In this document: piece by piece, positions 24,255 through 40,549 of the stretch
Numbering within the stretch: the first letter of the stretch is position 1
How the letters are laid out: each line of letters begins with the position of its first letter
From: Pseudomonadota bacterium
GTDB lineage: Bacteria > Pseudomonadota > Gammaproteobacteria > Burkholderiales > JABEVD01
DNA: 64,000 nucleotides
Assembly (NCBI GenBank): GCA_021835845.1
Contig: JAKBJU010000001.1
Coordinates: forward strand, 163,736 to 227,735
Reading direction: 5' to 3'
Notes under the pieces: model-generated
Told to the model about the DNA's origin: nothing
Databases searched by the model: none
The model's input: only the letters and a program-made list of their open reading frames with translations
Program-made: the position numbers and the translations under genes

Positions 24255-24788
24255 CTATTTCTTCTTGGTTTCCTTGAGGATCACGACCTCGTCGGCATAG
24301 CGCACACCCTTGCCCTTGTACGGCTCTGGGCTGCGGTAAGCGCGAATTTCCGCGGCCACCTGTCCGACCTTCTGCTTGTCGGCACCCTTGAGCAGGATTT
24401 CGGTTTGCGTCGGGGTTTCCACCTTCACGCCCGCGGGCATCTTGTATGCAACCGGGTGCGAGAATCCCAGAGTCAGATTCAGGGTATCCCCTGCAGCCTG
24501 GGCGCGATAGCCCACGCCGACCAGGGTCAGCTTCTTCTCGAAGCCGGAAGACACGCCCTTCACCATGTTCGCGACTAGGGCTCTCAGCGTTCCCGACATT
24601 GCATGGGACTGAGCGGAATCGTTCGCCGCCTTGCAATGCAGCAGCTCGCCTTCGGACTCCACGCTCACATAATCGGGATAATCCTGGGACAGGGAGCCCA
24701 GCGGGCCCTTCACGGCGATCTTACCGACCGACAGGGAAACTTCTACGTTTTTCGGCACGACGACCGGATTTTTAGCTACTCGAGACAT
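24255..24788 (-). CDS. rplF: 50S ribosomal protein L6
   Basis: [33 protein letters not shown]...[20 protein letters not shown]. Confidence 0.98.
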   Translation of the reverse strand: MSRVAKNPVVVPKNVEVSLSVGKIAVKGPLGSLSQDYPDYVSVESEGELLHCKAANDSAQSHAMSGTLRALVANMVKGVSSGFEKKLTLVGVGYRAQAAGDTLNLTLGFSHPVAYKMPAGVKVETPTQTEILLKGADKQKVGQVAAEIRAYRSPEPYKGKGVRYADEVVILKETKKK

Positions 24789-24797
24789 GTTTCATCC

Positions 24798-25193
24798 TTA
24801 CGCAACAATGCACAGCACTTCGCCGCCGATGCCGGAGGCACGAGCCTTGCGATCGGTCATCACGCCCCTGGAAGTCGAGACAATCGCAACCCCCAGACCG
24901 TTCATCACGCTGGGAATATCGGCATGCCCCTTGTAAGTGCGCAGGCCGGGCCGACTGACCCGCTCGATCTTCTCGATCACGGGACGTCCCGCATAATATT
25001 TCAACTCGATATCCAGGGAAGGCTTGGCTTCGCTCCCGGCCACCTTGTATCCGCCGATGTAGCCCTCGTCGAGCAGCACCTTGGCGATCGACACCTTGAG
25101 CTTGGAAGAGGGAATGGATACCGTCGGCTTTTCAGCCATTTGCGCATTCCTGATACGCGTCAGCATATCGGAGATGGGATCGCTCATACTCAT
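24798..25193 (-). CDS. rpsH: 30S ribosomal protein S8
   Basis: [33 protein letters not shown]...[26 protein letters not shown]. Confidence 0.98.
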   Translation of the reverse strand: MSMSDPISDMLTRIRNAQMAEKPTVSIPSSKLKVSIAKVLLDEGYIGGYKVAGSEAKPSLDIELKYYAGRPVIEKIERVSRPGLRTYKGHADIPSVMNGLGVAIVSTSRGVMTDRKARASGIGGEVLCIVA

Positions 25194-25206
25194 ATGTAAT
25201 AGTCTC

Positions 25207-25512
25207 CTACCAGCTCGCCTTGACCACGCCCGGAACTTCGCCGCGCATGATGGTTTCGCGCAGCTTGATTCGCCCCAGACCGAACTTGCTGTATACCCCG
25301 CGGCCCCTTCCCGTCAGCGCGCAGCGATTGCGCAGCCTGACCGGGCTGGAGTTCCTGGGCAGCGCCTGCAGAGCGAGACGCGCGGCATGACGCGCTTCCT
25401 CGTCCAGGCTCATGTTGTTGATGATCGAATTCAGTTCGGCGCGCTTGGCAGCGAATTTCGCCACCGTGTCGCGGCGCTTCTTTTCGCGGTTGATCAAAGC
25501 AAGTTTGGCCAT
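25207..25512 (-). CDS. rpsN: 30S ribosomal protein S14
   Basis: [29 protein letters not shown]...[34 protein letters not shown]. Confidence 0.98.
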   Translation of the reverse strand: MAKLALINREKKRRDTVAKFAAKRAELNSIINNMSLDEEARHAARLALQALPRNSSPVRLRNRCALTGRGRGVYSKFGLGRIKLRETIMRGEVPGVVKASW

Positions 25513-25520
25513 TGTCTACC

Positions 25521-26060
25521 TCAATTCTTGAATGGAAATTTGAAGGCGGCCAGCAGCGCGCGCGCCTCTTCGTCTGTTTTCGCGGTGGTGGTGATGGTGA
25601 TGTTCATGCCACGCAACGCGTCGATCTTGTCGTACTCGATTTCGGGAAAAATGATCTGTTCCTTGACGCCCATGTTGTAATTACCGCGGCCGTCGAAGGA
25701 TTTTCCGGAAATGCCGCGAAAATCGCGGATTCGCGGAATCGCGATCGAAATCAGACGATCCAGGAATTCGTACATCCTGACGTTGCGCAGGGTCACCTTG
25801 CAGCCCACCGGATAGCCTTCGCGGATCTTGAATCCGGCGATCGACTTCTTCGATTTAGTGACGACAGGCTTCTGTCCGGCGATTTTCTGCATGTCGCCGA
25901 CGGCGAAATCCATCACCTTCTTGTCGGCAACGGCCTCCCCGACCCCCATGTTGAGGGTGATCTTCTCGATCCTCGGCACTTCCATGACCGACTTGTAGCC
26001 GAACTGGTTCGTCAATTCGCGAACCACCGTTTCTCTGTAAAAATCCTTTAAACGAGCCAT
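25521..26060 (-). CDS. rplE: 50S ribosomal protein L5
   Basis: [44 protein letters not shown]. Confidence 0.98.
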   Translation of the reverse strand: MARLKDFYRETVVRELTNQFGYKSVMEVPRIEKITLNMGVGEAVADKKVMDFAVGDMQKIAGQKPVVTKSKKSIAGFKIREGYPVGCKVTLRNVRMYEFLDRLISIAIPRIRDFRGISGKSFDGRGNYNMGVKEQIIFPEIEYDKIDALRGMNITITTTAKTDEEARALLAAFKFPFKN

Positions 26061-26062
26061 CC

Positions 26063-26380
26063 TTACGCTCCGATCACTTCGCCGTTCGATTTGAAATAAC
26101 GGACCCTGCGTCCGTCTTCCAGCACCTTGACCCCAACCCTGTCACCCGCCTTGGTCGCGGGATTGAAGATCGCGATATTGGAAACATGGATCGGCATTTC
26201 CTTGTCGACGATACCGCCCTGCTCATTCTTGGCCGGGTTGGGCTTGACGTGCTTCCTGACCTGGTTCACGCCGGTGACGATCACGTGCTCCTCGTCGACC
26301 ACCCGCAGCACAGCGCCGCGCTTGCCCTTGTCCTTGCCCGCGATGACGATCACGTCATCGCTCTTTCTGATCTTGCGCAT
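26063..26380 (-). CDS. rplX: 50S ribosomal protein L24
   Basis: [49 protein letters not shown]; start trimmed from 26416. Confidence 0.96.
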   Translation of the reverse strand: MRKIRKSDDVIVIAGKDKGKRGAVLRVVDEEHVIVTGVNQVRKHVKPNPAKNEQGGIVDKEMPIHVSNIAIFNPATKAGDRVGVKVLEDGRRVRYFKSNGEVIGA

Positions 26381-26412
26381 AAATTCTCCTATCCAAGCCT
26401 GTACGGCAGCCC

Positions 26413-26781
26413 TCAAAGCACTTCAGGTGCAAGGGACACGATCTTCATGAACCGCTCGTTCCTGAGTTCGCGGGTCACGGGGCCGAAAATGCGCGTCCCG
26501 ATCGGCTCGAACTTGTTGTTCAGCAGCACCGCGGCATTGCCGTCGAAGCGGATCAGCGAACCGTCCGGGCGGCGCACGCCGCTCGCGGTCCTGACCACCA
26601 CTGCATTGTAGACTTCGCCCTTCTTGACGCGCCCACGGGGAGCGGCATCCTTGATGCTCACCTTGATGATGTCGCCAATGCCCGCATAACGGCGCTTGGA
26701 ACCGCCCACCACCTTGATGCACATCACCGAACGCGCACCGGTGTTGTCGGCCACATCGAGCCTGGATTGCATTTGTATCAT
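26413..26781 (-). CDS. rplN: 50S ribosomal protein L14
   Basis: [46 protein letters not shown]. Confidence 0.98.
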   Translation of the reverse strand: MIQMQSRLDVADNTGARSVMCIKVVGGSKRRYAGIGDIIKVSIKDAAPRGRVKKGEVYNAVVVRTASGVRRPDGSLIRFDGNAAVLLNNKFEPIGTRIFGPVTRELRNERFMKIVSLAPEVL

Positions 26782-26920
26782 TTTTCACACTCCAACTTAT
26801 CCCGACCACGGCAACAAGGCCGCTTTGTCGACCAGTATTGGATCCCGTCCGGGTCAGGTCGCCGTTTTGGCTGAACACAAAAGAGGGGGATTATATCGCC
26901 TATCCCCCGGCATTGCAAGA

Positions 26921-27187
26921 TTAAACAGTGCGCGCCTTTTCCACCAGCTTGGACACGCGCCAGCTTTTCGTCCTGGAGAGCGGACGGCATTCCTCGATCA
27001 CGACGATATCGCCGGTGTGGAATTCGTTGTTCTCGTCGTGCGCATGATATTTCTTGCTGCGCTTGACGATCTTGCCGTAAAGGGGATGCTTCACCCTGCG
27101 CTCCACCAGAACGGTCACCGTCTTGTCCATCTTGTCGCTGACGACTGCGCCTGTCAGCGTACGCTTCAATTCGTTGAGTTCACTCAT
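26921..27187 (-). CDS. rpsQ: 30S ribosomal protein S17
   Basis: [48 protein letters not shown]. Confidence 0.98.
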   Translation of the reverse strand: MSELNELKRTLTGAVVSDKMDKTVTVLVERRVKHPLYGKIVKRSKKYHAHDENNEFHTGDIVVIEECRPLSRTKSWRVSKLVEKARTV

Positions 27188-27378
27188 GACTGGCCAGCCT
27201 TCTCTTTCATGACGGTCCGAACGCGCGCGATGTCCCTGCGCACTTTTTTCATTTGACTATAGTTCGCAAGTTGCTGGGTCGAAAGCTGCATGCGCAGACC
27301 GAACTGCGTCTTCAGCAGATCCAGCAGCTCATCGTTCAACCCGTCCTTGTCCTTTTGCCTCAATTCGCTTGCTTTCAT
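27184..27378 (-). CDS. rpmC: 50S ribosomal protein L29
   Basis: [57 protein letters not shown]; 4-nt overlap with rpsQ. Confidence 0.97.
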   Translation of the reverse strand: MKASELRQKDKDGLNDELLDLLKTQFGLRMQLSTQQLANYSQMKKVRRDIARVRTVMKEKAGQS

Positions 27379-27382
27379 GGCC

Positions 27383-27796
27383 TTATCCTACCTGACGAAC
27401 GACAAATGTCGTGGAAATCGGCAACTTGGCAGCGGCAAGCCTGAAAGCTTCCCTTGCGATCGCTTCGTCCACGCCTTCCATTTCGTACAACACCTTGCCT
27501 GGCTGAATCTCGGCGACCCAGTACTCCGGACTGCCCTTGCCGTTACCCATACGCACTTCAGCCGGCTTCTTGGAGATCGGCTTGTCCGGGAAGATCCTGA
27601 TCCAGATGCGCCCACCCCGCTTGATGTGACGGGTCATGGCGCGACGCGCCGCCTCGATCTGGCGCGCAGTCAGGCGGCCGCGCTCGACAGCCTTCAGGCC
27701 GAACTCGCCGAAGGACACCTTGGCGCCTCTTGTCGCAACGCCGGTATTGCGGCCCTTCTGCTGTTTACGGAATTTCGTTCTAGACGGCTGCAGCAT
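27383..27796 (-). CDS. rplP: 50S ribosomal protein L16
   Basis: [62 protein letters not shown]. Confidence 0.98.
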   Translation of the reverse strand: MLQPSRTKFRKQQKGRNTGVATRGAKVSFGEFGLKAVERGRLTARQIEAARRAMTRHIKRGGRIWIRIFPDKPISKKPAEVRMGNGKGSPEYWVAEIQPGKVLYEMEGVDEAIAREAFRLAAAKLPISTTFVVRQVG

Positions 27797-28487
27797 TTTT
27801 CACTCCTGTTTTCCTGGCCTTCTTTTCCGGCTCTGCTGGCTGGGCGGCAGGCGCTTCAATCCTGCTCGCCTCGCCCTTGTAAACCCATACCTTGACGCCG
27901 ATCACCCCATAGGTGGTCTTGGCTTCGGATACGCCATAATCGATATCCGCGCGCAGGGTATGCAGCGGCACGCGCCCTTCCCTGTACCACTCGCGCCTGG
28001 CGATTTCGATGCCGTTCAGGCGCCCGGCGCTCATGATCTTGATGCCCTGTGCGCCAAGGCGCATTGCATTCGTCATGGCGCGCTTCATTGCACGACGGAA
28101 CATGATCCGCTTCTCCAGCTGCTGGGCAATGCTGTCCGCGATCAGCTTGGCATCGATTTCAGGCTTCCTGATTTCCTCGATGTTGATATGCACCGGAACG
28201 CCCATCATTTTCTGCAGTTGCGCCTTCAGCACTTCGATGTCTTCGCCCTTCTTTCCGATCACGATGCCGGGCCGCGAGCTGTAAATCGTTATGCGCGCAT
28301 TCTTGGCGGGACGTTCGATGACGATCTTGCCGACCGATGCGTGAGCAAGCTTCTTGCCGAGGAATTCCCTGACCTGGATGTCTTCGAGCAGCATGGAAGG
28401 AAACTTCTTGCTGTTGGCGTACCATTTGGACGACCAGTTTTTCAGTACGGATAACCGAAATCCTGTCGGATGAATTTTCTGACCCAT
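27780..28487 (-). CDS. rpsC: 30S ribosomal protein S3
   Basis: [43 protein letters not shown]; 17-nt overlap with rplP. Confidence 0.98.
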   Translation of the reverse strand: MGQKIHPTGFRLSVLKNWSSKWYANSKKFPSMLLEDIQVREFLGKKLAHASVGKIVIERPAKNARITIYSSRPGIVIGKKGEDIEVLKAQLQKMMGVPVHINIEEIRKPEIDAKLIADSIAQQLEKRIMFRRAMKRAMTNAMRLGAQGIKIMSAGRLNGIEIARREWYREGRVPLHTLRADIDYGVSEAKTTYGVIGVKVWVYKGEASRIEAPAAQPAEPEKKARKTGVKNAAAV

Positions 28488-28509
28488 TACCTATCCTTTA
28501 TAAAGGGCA

Positions 28510-28839
28510 TCAAATGCCCACAGTGACCTGAATGTGGCAGGTGCGCTTGCTGATCCTGTTGCCGCGCCCCTTCGCCCTTGCGGTGAACCGCTTCAGCGTG
28601 GTGCCTTCGTCGACCAGGATTTCCGATACCTTCAGTTCGTCGATATCGGCACCCTCGTTGTGTTCGGCATTCGCAATCGCCGACTCAAGCACCTTGCGGA
28701 TAATGGCCGCACCCTTCTTCGGGCTGAAAGCAAGCAGATTGAGCGCCTTGTCGACAGGCAGCCCCCTGATCTGGTCAGCGACCAGCCTGCCCTTCTGAGC
28801 AGACAGTCTCACGCCGCGCAATATTGCAGAAGTTTTCAT
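28510..28839 (-). CDS. rplV: 50S ribosomal protein L22
   Basis: [44 protein letters not shown]. Confidence 0.98.
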   Translation of the reverse strand: MKTSAILRGVRLSAQKGRLVADQIRGLPVDKALNLLAFSPKKGAAIIRKVLESAIANAEHNEGADIDELKVSEILVDEGTTLKRFTARAKGRGNRISKRTCHIQVTVGI

Positions 28840-28848
28840 CTCGGGCTC

Positions 28849-29124
<276 letters not shown>

Positions 29125-29134
29125 ATGCTACCTC

Positions 29135-29962
29135 TTATCTCTTGTGACGACTGCGGACAATCATGCCCGAAGTGCGCTTGTTGCTGCGGGTACGATAGCC
29201 CTTCGCAGGAACACCCCAGGGGCTGACCGGATCGCGTCCGGCAGCAGTCTTTCCTTCGCCGCCGCCGTGCGGATGGTCGATCGGATTCATCGCCACGCCG
29301 CGCACCGTCGGCCTGATGCCTCTCCAGCGGTTGGCGCCGGCCTTGCCTATCGAACGCAGCGAATGCTCTTCGTTGCTAACTTCGCCAAGGGTAGCGCGGC
29401 AGTCCACGTGAACCTTGCGGATTTCGCCGGAGCGCAGCCTCAACTGGGCATAGCTGCCTTCCCTCGCCAGAAGCTGCACCGAAGTGCCGGCGGAACGGGC
29501 CAGCTGCGCGCCTTTTCCGGGAAGCATCTCGACACAGTGAACCGTCGATCCGACAGGGATGTGCCTCAGCGCCAGGCAATTGCCGGGCTTGATCGGCGCT
29601 TCCGGTCCGTTCAGCAGAATCGTGCCTTCGGTCATGCCCTTGGGAGCGATGATGTAACGGCGCTCGCCGTCCGCATAGCACAGCAATGCAATGTGCGCAC
29701 TCCTGTTCGGGTCGTATTCCAGCCGCTCGACCTTCGCGGGAATGCCGTCCTTGTTCCGTCTGAAATCGACAATCCGGTAATGCTGCTTGTGTCCGCCGCC
29801 CATGTGGCGCGTCGTGATGTGGCCGTTATTGTTGCGGCCGGCCGTCTTCGACTGCTTCTCGACGAGCTTCGCAAGAGGAGCCCCCTTGTGCAAACCCGGG
29901 GTTTTCACCTGGATCACGGCCCTGCGGCCGGGAGACGTCGGTTTTACTTTAATCAGTGCCAT
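29135..29962 (-). CDS. rplB: 50S ribosomal protein L2
   Basis: [29 protein letters not shown]...[30 protein letters not shown]. Confidence 0.98.
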   Translation of the reverse strand: MALIKVKPTSPGRRAVIQVKTPGLHKGAPLAKLVEKQSKTAGRNNNGHITTRHMGGGHKQHYRIVDFRRNKDGIPAKVERLEYDPNRSAHIALLCYADGERRYIIAPKGMTEGTILLNGPEAPIKPGNCLALRHIPVGSTVHCVEMLPGKGAQLARSAGTSVQLLAREGSYAQLRLRSGEIRKVHVDCRATLGEVSNEEHSLRSIGKAGANRWRGIRPTVRGVAMNPIDHPHGGGEGKTAAGRDPVSPWGVPAKGYRTRSNKRTSGMIVRSRHKR

Positions 29963-29977
29963 ATTCGATCCTTATCC

Positions 29978-30286
29978 TCAGCTCTCGCCGGCCGCAAAGT
30001 TGATTTCCTGCCCGGGCTGCAGCGAGACGTAAGCCTTCTTCCAGTCCTTGCGGCTTCCCATGAAGCGGCCGAAGCGTTTGGATTTGCCCTTGACGTTCAG
30101 CATCTGCACGGAGTCGACCTTGACGTTGAACATCAGTTCGACCGCAGACTTGACCTCGATCTTGGTCGCATCGGTAGCAACCTTGAAGATGATCTGCTCG
30201 TGCTTGTCGGCGACATGGGTGCTCTTTTCGGAGATCACCGGCGCGAGCAGCACCTGCATCAGACGTTCCTTGTTCATTCCACTCAT
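29978..30286 (-). CDS. rplW: 50S ribosomal protein L23
   Basis: [49 protein letters not shown]. Confidence 0.97.
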   Translation of the reverse strand: MSGMNKERLMQVLLAPVISEKSTHVADKHEQIIFKVATDATKIEVKSAVELMFNVKVDSVQMLNVKGKSKRFGRFMGSRKDWKKAYVSLQPGQEINFAAGES

Positions 30287-30903
30287 GCCATCATCTCCTC
30301 AATCTTGGCCACTGCGCCCTTCGTCATCAGCACGGTTGGCGAACGAACAAGGCTGACAGGATCGGCATATTGCGCTTCCACGACATAAACGTTCGGCAGG
30401 TTGCGGGAAGACAGGTAGAGGTTTTCGTCGAAGCTGTCGGTCACGATCATCACCTGCTCCAGCCCCATCCCCTTGAGCTTGGAAACCAGCTCCTTGGTTT
30501 TCGGGGTTTCCAGGCTCAGCTTGTCGATGACCGAAAGCCTGTCTTCGCGAACCAGCTGGGAAAGGATAGTGCAGATCCCCGCACGGTACATCTTCCTGTT
30601 CACCTTGTGACCGAAGTTCTCCTCCGGGCTGTTCGGGAAAATCTTGCCGCCTCCGCGCCACAGAGGGCTGGATGCCATACCGGCGCGGGCGCGTCCGGTG
30701 CCTTTCTGGCGGAACGGCTTCTTGGTCGACTTGGCGACATCCGAACGCCCCTTCTGGGCACGGTTGGCGCTCCTGGCGTTGGCCATGTAAGCGGTGACTA
30801 TCTGGTGAACCAGGGCTTCGTTGTAATCGCGCCCGAACAGAGTGTCGGAAGCCGCAACCTTGGAAGCCTTGCCTTTTTCGTCTATCAGTTTCAGTTCCAT
30901 CAT
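30283..30903 (-). CDS. rplD: 50S ribosomal protein L4
   Basis: [56 protein letters not shown]. Confidence 0.97.
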   Translation of the reverse strand: MMELKLIDEKGKASKVAASDTLFGRDYNEALVHQIVTAYMANARSANRAQKGRSDVAKSTKKPFRQKGTGRARAGMASSPLWRGGGKIFPNSPEENFGHKVNRKMYRAGICTILSQLVREDRLSVIDKLSLETPKTKELVSKLKGMGLEQVMIVTDSFDENLYLSSRNLPNVYVVEAQYADPVSLVRSPTVLMTKGAVAKIEEMMA

Positions 30904-31538
30904 GCACCTGCCTTAACGCTTGGACGTACGATCACCGTGCCGCCGTTCCATCCCGGAAGCGCGCCCTTGATGAGCAGGAGCTGGCGCTCGGTGTCTATTC
31001 TCAGAACCTCGAGATTCTGCACCGTTTTCTTGACATTGCCATACTGGCCGGCCATTTTCTTGCCGGGGAAGACGCGACCGGGATCCTGCGCCATGCCGAT
31101 CGACCCGGGGCTGTTGTGCGAACGCGAATTGCCGTGGCTGGCGCGGTTCGACGAGAAATTGTGACGCTTGATCGGGCCCGAAAAACCCTTGCCCTTCGAA
31201 GTTCCGGTCACATCGACCATCTGCCCGACCGAGAAAATCTCCACGCTGATTTTCTCTCCGGGCTGGAGGCTCGGTGCCGACTCCAGGCGGAATTCCTTGA
31301 AAACGGAACCTGACTCGACTCCGGCCTTGGCGCAATGGCCTGCCGTAGCCTTGTTCACGCGGCTTGCACGGCGCGTGCCATAGGTAACCTGAACGGCATT
31401 GTAGCCGTCCGTTCCGTCGTTCTTGATCTGGGTAACGCGATTGTCGGACATGTCCAGCACCGTCACGGGAAGGCTCGCGCCTTCTTCGGTGAAAATGCGG
31501 GTCATGCCGATCTTGCGACCGACAAGTCCTAAGCTCAT
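30900..31538 (-). CDS. rplC: 50S ribosomal protein L3
   Basis: [39 protein letters not shown]...[17 protein letters not shown]. Confidence 0.98.
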   Translation of the reverse strand: MSLGLVGRKIGMTRIFTEEGASLPVTVLDMSDNRVTQIKNDGTDGYNAVQVTYGTRRASRVNKATAGHCAKAGVESGSVFKEFRLESAPSLQPGEKISVEIFSVGQMVDVTGTSKGKGFSGPIKRHNFSSNRASHGNSRSHNSPGSIGMAQDPGRVFPGKKMAGQYGNVKKTVQNLEVLRIDTERQLLLIKGALPGWNGGTVIVRPSVKAGA

Positions 31539-31606
31539 AATTATTATCCTCTAAAACAGCCGGTTACGATTGACCGGCATCAAACGGGGAAAATGCCCCG
31601 AATTCC

Positions 31607-31915
31607 TTACAGCTTGATTTCCACGTCCACGCCAGCAGGCAGATCGAGCTTCATCAACGCATCGACCGTCTTGTCGGTCGGGTCGATGATATCCATCAGC
31701 CTCAGATGCGTCCTGATTTCGTACTGGTCGCGCGATGTCTTGTTGACATGGGGCGAACGCAGCACGTCGAAACGCTCGATTTTGGTAGGCAAGGGAACGG
31801 GGCCCTTGACCACGGCGCCGGTGCGCTTGGCCGTATCGACGATCTCCAATGCCGACTGATCGATCAGACGGTAATCGAAGGCCTTGAGACGGATCCTGAT
31901 TTTCTGGCTTTGCAT
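31607..31915 (-). CDS. rpsJ: 30S ribosomal protein S10
   Basis: [59 protein letters not shown]. Confidence 0.98.
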   Translation of the reverse strand: MQSQKIRIRLKAFDYRLIDQSALEIVDTAKRTGAVVKGPVPLPTKIERFDVLRSPHVNKTSRDQYEIRTHLRLMDIIDPTDKTVDALMKLDLPAGVDVEIKL

Positions 31916-31933
31916 AATAGTATATTCCGGTTT

Positions 31934-33124
31934 TTACTGGATGACCTTGGCGACGACGCCTGCGCCCACGGTGCGGCCGCCTTCGCGGATCGCAAAACGC
32001 AGACCTTCTTCCATCGCAACCGGCGCAATCAAGGACACCGTCACCGACACGTTGTCACCCGGCATCACCATCTCAGTGCCTTCCGGCAGATCGATCGAAC
32101 CCGTCACGTCGGTCGTCCTGAAAAAGAACTGCGGACGATAGCCGTTGAAGAAAGGCGTATGACGACCCCCTTCATCCTTCGACAGCACATAGATCTCGGC
32201 CGTGAACTTGGTGTGCGGCGTGATCGAACCGGGCTTGGCCAGAACCTGGCCGCGCTCCACTTCCTCGCGCTTCGTGCCGCGCAGCAGCACCCCAACGTTG
32301 TCACCCGCCTGACCCTGGTCAAGCAGCTTCCTGAACATCTCGACGCCGGTACACGTGGTCTTCTGCGTCGGACGAATCCCGACGATCTCAACCTCGTCGC
32401 CAACCTTGATGATCCCGCGCTCGACACGCCCCGTCACCACCGTGCCGCGTCCGGAAATCGAGAAAACGTCTTCAACAGGCATCAGGAACGCCCCGTCAAC
32501 CGCACGCTGCGGATCAGGAATATAGCTGTCCAGCGCTTCGGCCAGCTTGAAAATCGAGGGCTCGCCGATATCCGACTGGTCTCCCTGCAGCGCCTTCAGC
32601 GCGGAGCCCGTGATGATCGGGGTGTCGTCCCCGGGGAAATCGTACTTCGACAGCAGCTCCCTGATCTCCATCTCGACCAGCTCCAGCAGCTCCGGATCGT
32701 CGACCATATCCGCCTTGTTCATGTACACCACGATGTACGGAACACCAACCTGGCGCGCCAGCAGAATGTGCTCGCGCGTCTGCGGCATCGGGCCGTCCGC
32801 AGCCGACACCACCAGAATCGCACCGTCCATCTGCGCAGCACCCGTGATCATGTTCTTCACGTAGTCGGCGTGCCCAGGGCAGTCAACGTGCGCATAGTGC
32901 CGCTTCACCGTCTCGTATTCCACGTGCGCCGTGTTGATCGTGATCCCCCGCGCGCGCTCTTCAGGCGCAGAATCAATCTGGTCGTAGCTCTTCGCCTCGC
33001 CGCCAAACTTCTTCGTCAGAACCGACGTGATCGCCGCCGTCAGCGTCGTCTTGCCGTGGTCAACGTGACCAATCGTTCCTACGTTTACGTGCGGCTTCGT
33101 CCGCTCAAACTTGCTCTTTGCCAT
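31934..33124 (-). CDS. tuf: elongation factor Tu, copy 1
   Basis: [42 protein letters not shown]; translation identical to the copy at 48185. Confidence 0.98.
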   Translation of the reverse strand: MAKSKFERTKPHVNVGTIGHVDHGKTTLTAAITSVLTKKFGGEAKSYDQIDSAPEERARGITINTAHVEYETVKRHYAHVDCPGHADYVKNMITGAAQMDGAILVVSAADGPMPQTREHILLARQVGVPYIVVYMNKADMVDDPELLELVEMEIRELLSKYDFPGDDTPIITGSALKALQGDQSDIGEPSIFKLAEALDSYIPDPQRAVDGAFLMPVEDVFSISGRGTVVTGRVERGIIKVGDEVEIVGIRPTQKTTCTGVEMFRKLLDQGQAGDNVGVLLRGTKREEVERGQVLAKPGSITPHTKFTAEIYVLSKDEGGRHTPFFNGYRPQFFFRTTDVTGSIDLPEGTEMVMPGDNVSVTVSLIAPVAMEEGLRFAIREGGRTVGAGVVAKVIQ

Positions 33125-33170
33125 GATGATTTCCTCTGGTTACGCCCTGCGGGCTCCAATTAAATTAATA

Positions 33171-35264
33171 TCACTTTTTGCTGACGACGGCTTCCGCCAC
33201 ATTCTTCGGCGCTTCGCTGTAATGCTTGAATTCCATGGTATAGGTAGCGCGCCCCTGGGTTGCGGAACGCAGCGACGTGGAATACCCGAACATTTCCGCG
33301 AGCGGCACTTCTGCTTTGACTACCTTGCCGCCGCCGGGCATATCGTCCATGCCCTGAACCATGCCGCGACGGGAAGAAAGATCGCCCATCACCGTGCCGG
33401 TATATTCTTCCGGGGTTTCCACTTCAACCGCCATCATCGGCTCGAGCAGGACAGGATTGGCTTTCCTCATGCCGTCCTTGAACGCCATGGATGCCGCCAT
33501 CTTGAACGCATTCTCGTTCGAGTCGACGTCATGGTAGGAGCCGTCGAAAAGCGTCACCTTCACATCGACCACGGGGAAGCCCGCGATCACGCCGTTCGGC
33601 AGCGTATCGATCAGGCCCTTCTCGACTGCAGGGATGTATTCGCGGGGAACGGTCCCCCCCTTGATCATGTCGACGAATTCGAAGCCCTTGCCCGCCTCGT
33701 TCGGTTCCATCTTGATCCAGACATGCCCGTACTGGCCGCGGCCGCCGGACTGCTTGACGAACTTGCCTTCGACCTCGACGGCCTTCTTGATCGCTTCGCG
33801 GTAAGCCACCTGGGGCGCCCCGACATTGGCTTCCACCCCGAATTCTCGCTTCATCCGGTCGACCAGGATTTCGAGGTGCAACTCGCCCATGCCGGAGATG
33901 ATGGTCTGCCCGGACTCCTCGTCGGTCCTGACGCGGAAGGAAGGATCTTCCTGGGCCAGACGATTCAGCGCAATGCCCATCTTTTCCTGGTCGCTCTTGG
34001 TCTTGGGCTCAACAGCCACGTGAATCACGGGCTCGGGGAAAACCATGCGCTCCAGGGTGATGATTTTGCCCGGATCGCACAGCGTATCGCCGGTGGTCGC
34101 CTCCTTGAGGCCCACCGCAGCCGCGATGTCGCCGGCGCGAACTTCCTTGATTTCCTCGCGCTGGTTCGCATGCATCTGCAGGATACGGCCGATGCGCTCC
34201 TTCCTGCCCTTCACCGGGTTGTAAATGGTGTCGCCGGAATTCACCACGCCCGAATAGACGCGGAAGAAAATCAGCTGGCCGACGAAAGGATCGGTCATGA
34301 TCTTGAACGCGAGGCCCGAGAAAGGCTCGTCATCGCTGGCGTGACGCTCGCCCTCGGAACCATCTTCCATTTCGCCCTTGATCGCGGGAATGTCCACCGG
34401 AGCCGGCATGTAGTCGAGAACCGCATCCAGCATCGCCTGGACGCCCTTGTTCTTGAACGCGGAACCGCACATCATCGGCACGATTTCGCTTGCAATGGTG
34501 CGCGCCCTCAAAGCTCCCTTGATCTCGGCTTCGGAAAGGTCGCCCTCCTCGAGATACTTGTTCATCAATTCCTCGGAAGCTTCGGCAGCAGTCTCGACCA
34601 TCTTTTCGCGCCATTCCCGGGCGAGCTCCTTGAGCTCGGCAGGAATCTCGCGCAACTCGAACTTCATGCCCTGGGACGCCTCGTCCCAGTAGATTGCCTT
34701 CATCGTAATGAGGTCAACCACCCCCTCGAACTTGTCTTCGGCGCCAATCGGGATCTGAATGGGGATCGGGTTCGCCTTCAGGCGGGTGCGCATCTGGTCG
34801 TAAACCTTGAAGAAGTTCGCGCCCGAGCGGTCCATCTTGTTGACGAACGCAAGCCTCGGAACCTTGTATTTGTTGGCCTGGCGCCACACCGTTTCGGACT
34901 GGGGCTGAACGCCGCCCACCGCACAGTAGACCATGCAAGCGCCATCCAGCACGCGCATGGAGCGCTCGACCTCGATGGTGAAGTCGACGTGCCCGGGGGT
35001 ATCGATGATGTTGATGCGATGCTCGGGGCGATTTCCGTCCATGCCCTTCCAGAAGCAGGTGGTCGCAGCAGAAGTGATGGTGATGCCGCGCTCCTGTTCC
35101 TGTTCCATCCAGTCCATGGTCGCAGCGCCGTCGTGCACTTCGCCGATCTTGTGCGATACGCCGGTGTAATACAGGATGCGTTCGGTGGTCGTCGTCTTGC
35201 CGGCATCGATATGCGCACTGATGCCGATGTTACGATAACGCTCAATAGGTGTTTTACGTGCCAC
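33171..35264 (-). CDS. fusA: elongation factor G
   Basis: [66 protein letters not shown]. Confidence 0.98.
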   Translation of the reverse strand: MARKTPIERYRNIGISAHIDAGKTTTTERILYYTGVSHKIGEVHDGAATMDWMEQEQERGITITSAATTCFWKGMDGNRPEHRINIIDTPGHVDFTIEVERSMRVLDGACMVYCAVGGVQPQSETVWRQANKYKVPRLAFVNKMDRSGANFFKVYDQMRTRLKANPIPIQIPIGAEDKFEGVVDLITMKAIYWDEASQGMKFELREIPAELKELAREWREKMVETAAEASEELMNKYLEEGDLSEAEIKGALRARTIASEIVPMMCGSAFKNKGVQAMLDAVLDYMPAPVDIPAIKGEMEDGSEGERHASDDEPFSGLAFKIMTDPFVGQLIFFRVYSGVVNSGDTIYNPVKGRKERIGRILQMHANQREEIKEVRAGDIAAAVGLKEATTGDTLCDPGKIITLERMVFPEPVIHVAVEPKTKSDQEKMGIALNRLAQEDPSFRVRTDEESGQTIISGMGELHLEILVDRMKREFGVEANVGAPQVAYREAIKKAVEVEGKFVKQSGGRGQYGHVWIKMEPNEAGKGFEFVDMIKGGTVPREYIPAVEKGLIDTLPNGVIAGFPVVDVKVTLFDGSYHDVDSNENAFKMAASMAFKDGMRKANPVLLEPMMAVEVETPEEYTGTVMGDLSSRRGMVQGMDDMPGGGKVVKAEVPLAEMFGYSTSLRSATQGRATYTMEFKHYSEAPKNVAEAVVSKK

Positions 35265-35294
35265 AATATACCCTTAGATCATGCCTGACGGCCA

Positions 35295-35765
35295 TCAAAA
35301 CCTGAAATGCGAGAATGCCTTGTTGGCTTCCGCCATGCGATGCACTTCCTCGCGCTTTTTCACTGCGCCGCCGCGGTTTTCAGCCGCATCCAGCAATTCC
35401 CCGGCGAGCCTCGCACCCATCGATTTTTCCCCGCGCTTTCTCGCTGCATCCTTCAGCCACCTCATGGCCAGCGCGGTACGGCGCGACGCGCGCACTTCGA
35501 CCGGAACCTGATAGTTGGCACCGCCCACGCGGCGACTCTTCACCTCGACCAGAGGCTTGACGTTCGACAGCGCCTGGAGAAACACCTCTACGGGATCCTT
35601 GCCGCCCTTTTTCGAAACCTGATCCAGCGCGCCATAAATGATGCGCTCGGCAACCGACTTCTTGCCGTCCTGCATCAGCACGTTGACGAACTTGGCTAAA
35701 TCCTGGCTCCCGAACTTGGGATCCGGCAGAATCAATCGTTTTGGTACTTCTCTACGTCTTGGCAT
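35295..35765 (-). CDS. rpsG: 30S ribosomal protein S7
   Basis: [47 protein letters not shown]. Confidence 0.98.
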   Translation of the reverse strand: MPRRREVPKRLILPDPKFGSQDLAKFVNVLMQDGKKSVAERIIYGALDQVSKKGGKDPVEVFLQALSNVKPLVEVKSRRVGGANYQVPVEVRASRRTALAMRWLKDAARKRGEKSMGARLAGELLDAAENRGGAVKKREEVHRMAEANKAFSHFRF

Positions 35766-35790
35766 ATCATCCTCGATTCAATTAAATGGC

Positions 35791-36168
35791 TCACGCGCCC
35801 TTCGGACGCTTCGCGCCGTACTTGGAGCGAGCCTGCTTGCGGTCCTTCACGCCGGCAGTATCCAGGCTGCCGCGCACCATATGATAGCGAACGCCCGGGA
35901 GATCCTTGACACGGCCGCCGCGGATCAGAACCACCGAGTGTTCCTGGAGGTTGTGGCCTTCGCCGCCGATGTAGCTCGAAACTTCGAAGCCGTTGGTCAG
36001 GCGCACACGAGCAACCTTCCGCAGCGCCGAGTTCGGCTTCTTCGGCGTGGTCGTGTACACGCGGGTGCAGACGCCCCTTTTTTGCGGGCAATTCTCCAGA
36101 GCAGGCACCTTGCTCTTCACGCGCTTCTCTTTACGGGGGTTGCGCACTAACTGATTTATCGTTGGCAT
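35791..36168 (-). CDS. rpsL: 30S ribosomal protein S12
   Basis: [63 protein letters not shown]. Confidence 0.98.
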   Translation of the reverse strand: MPTINQLVRNPRKEKRVKSKVPALENCPQKRGVCTRVYTTTPKKPNSALRKVARVRLTNGFEVSSYIGGEGHNLQEHSVVLIRGGRVKDLPGVRYHMVRGSLDTAGVKDRKQARSKYGAKRPKGA

Positions 36169-36179
36169 CGTTTATTCCT

Positions 36180-36206
36180 AAAAAACCGGGACGGCCTGAG
36201 CCGTCC
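36180..36206 (-). terminator. Intrinsic terminator between rpoC and rpsL
   Basis: gggacggc-ctga-gccgtccc 8-bp perfect stem, followed on the minus strand by GG then a T5 tract (36184-36180). Confidence 0.82.
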
Positions 36207-36270
36207 CAATCAAATCAACCTTAGCCGCAGCTAAAAAGATTGTGGATTTTATGGTGTTATGCAGGATATG

Positions 36271-40500
<4,230 letters not shown>

Positions 40501-40549
40501 GAAAACCTCCAGTTTTGGCTTCCGGCCATACTACAATCCCAAATTCAAC

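Noticed and set aside
33654-33660. 7-nt C run in fusA
   Set aside because: Too short to argue for phase variation, and switching off an essential gene is implausible.
33111-35288. 725-aa + strand ORF opposite fusA
   Set aside because: Antisense to EF-G; no recognisable domain.
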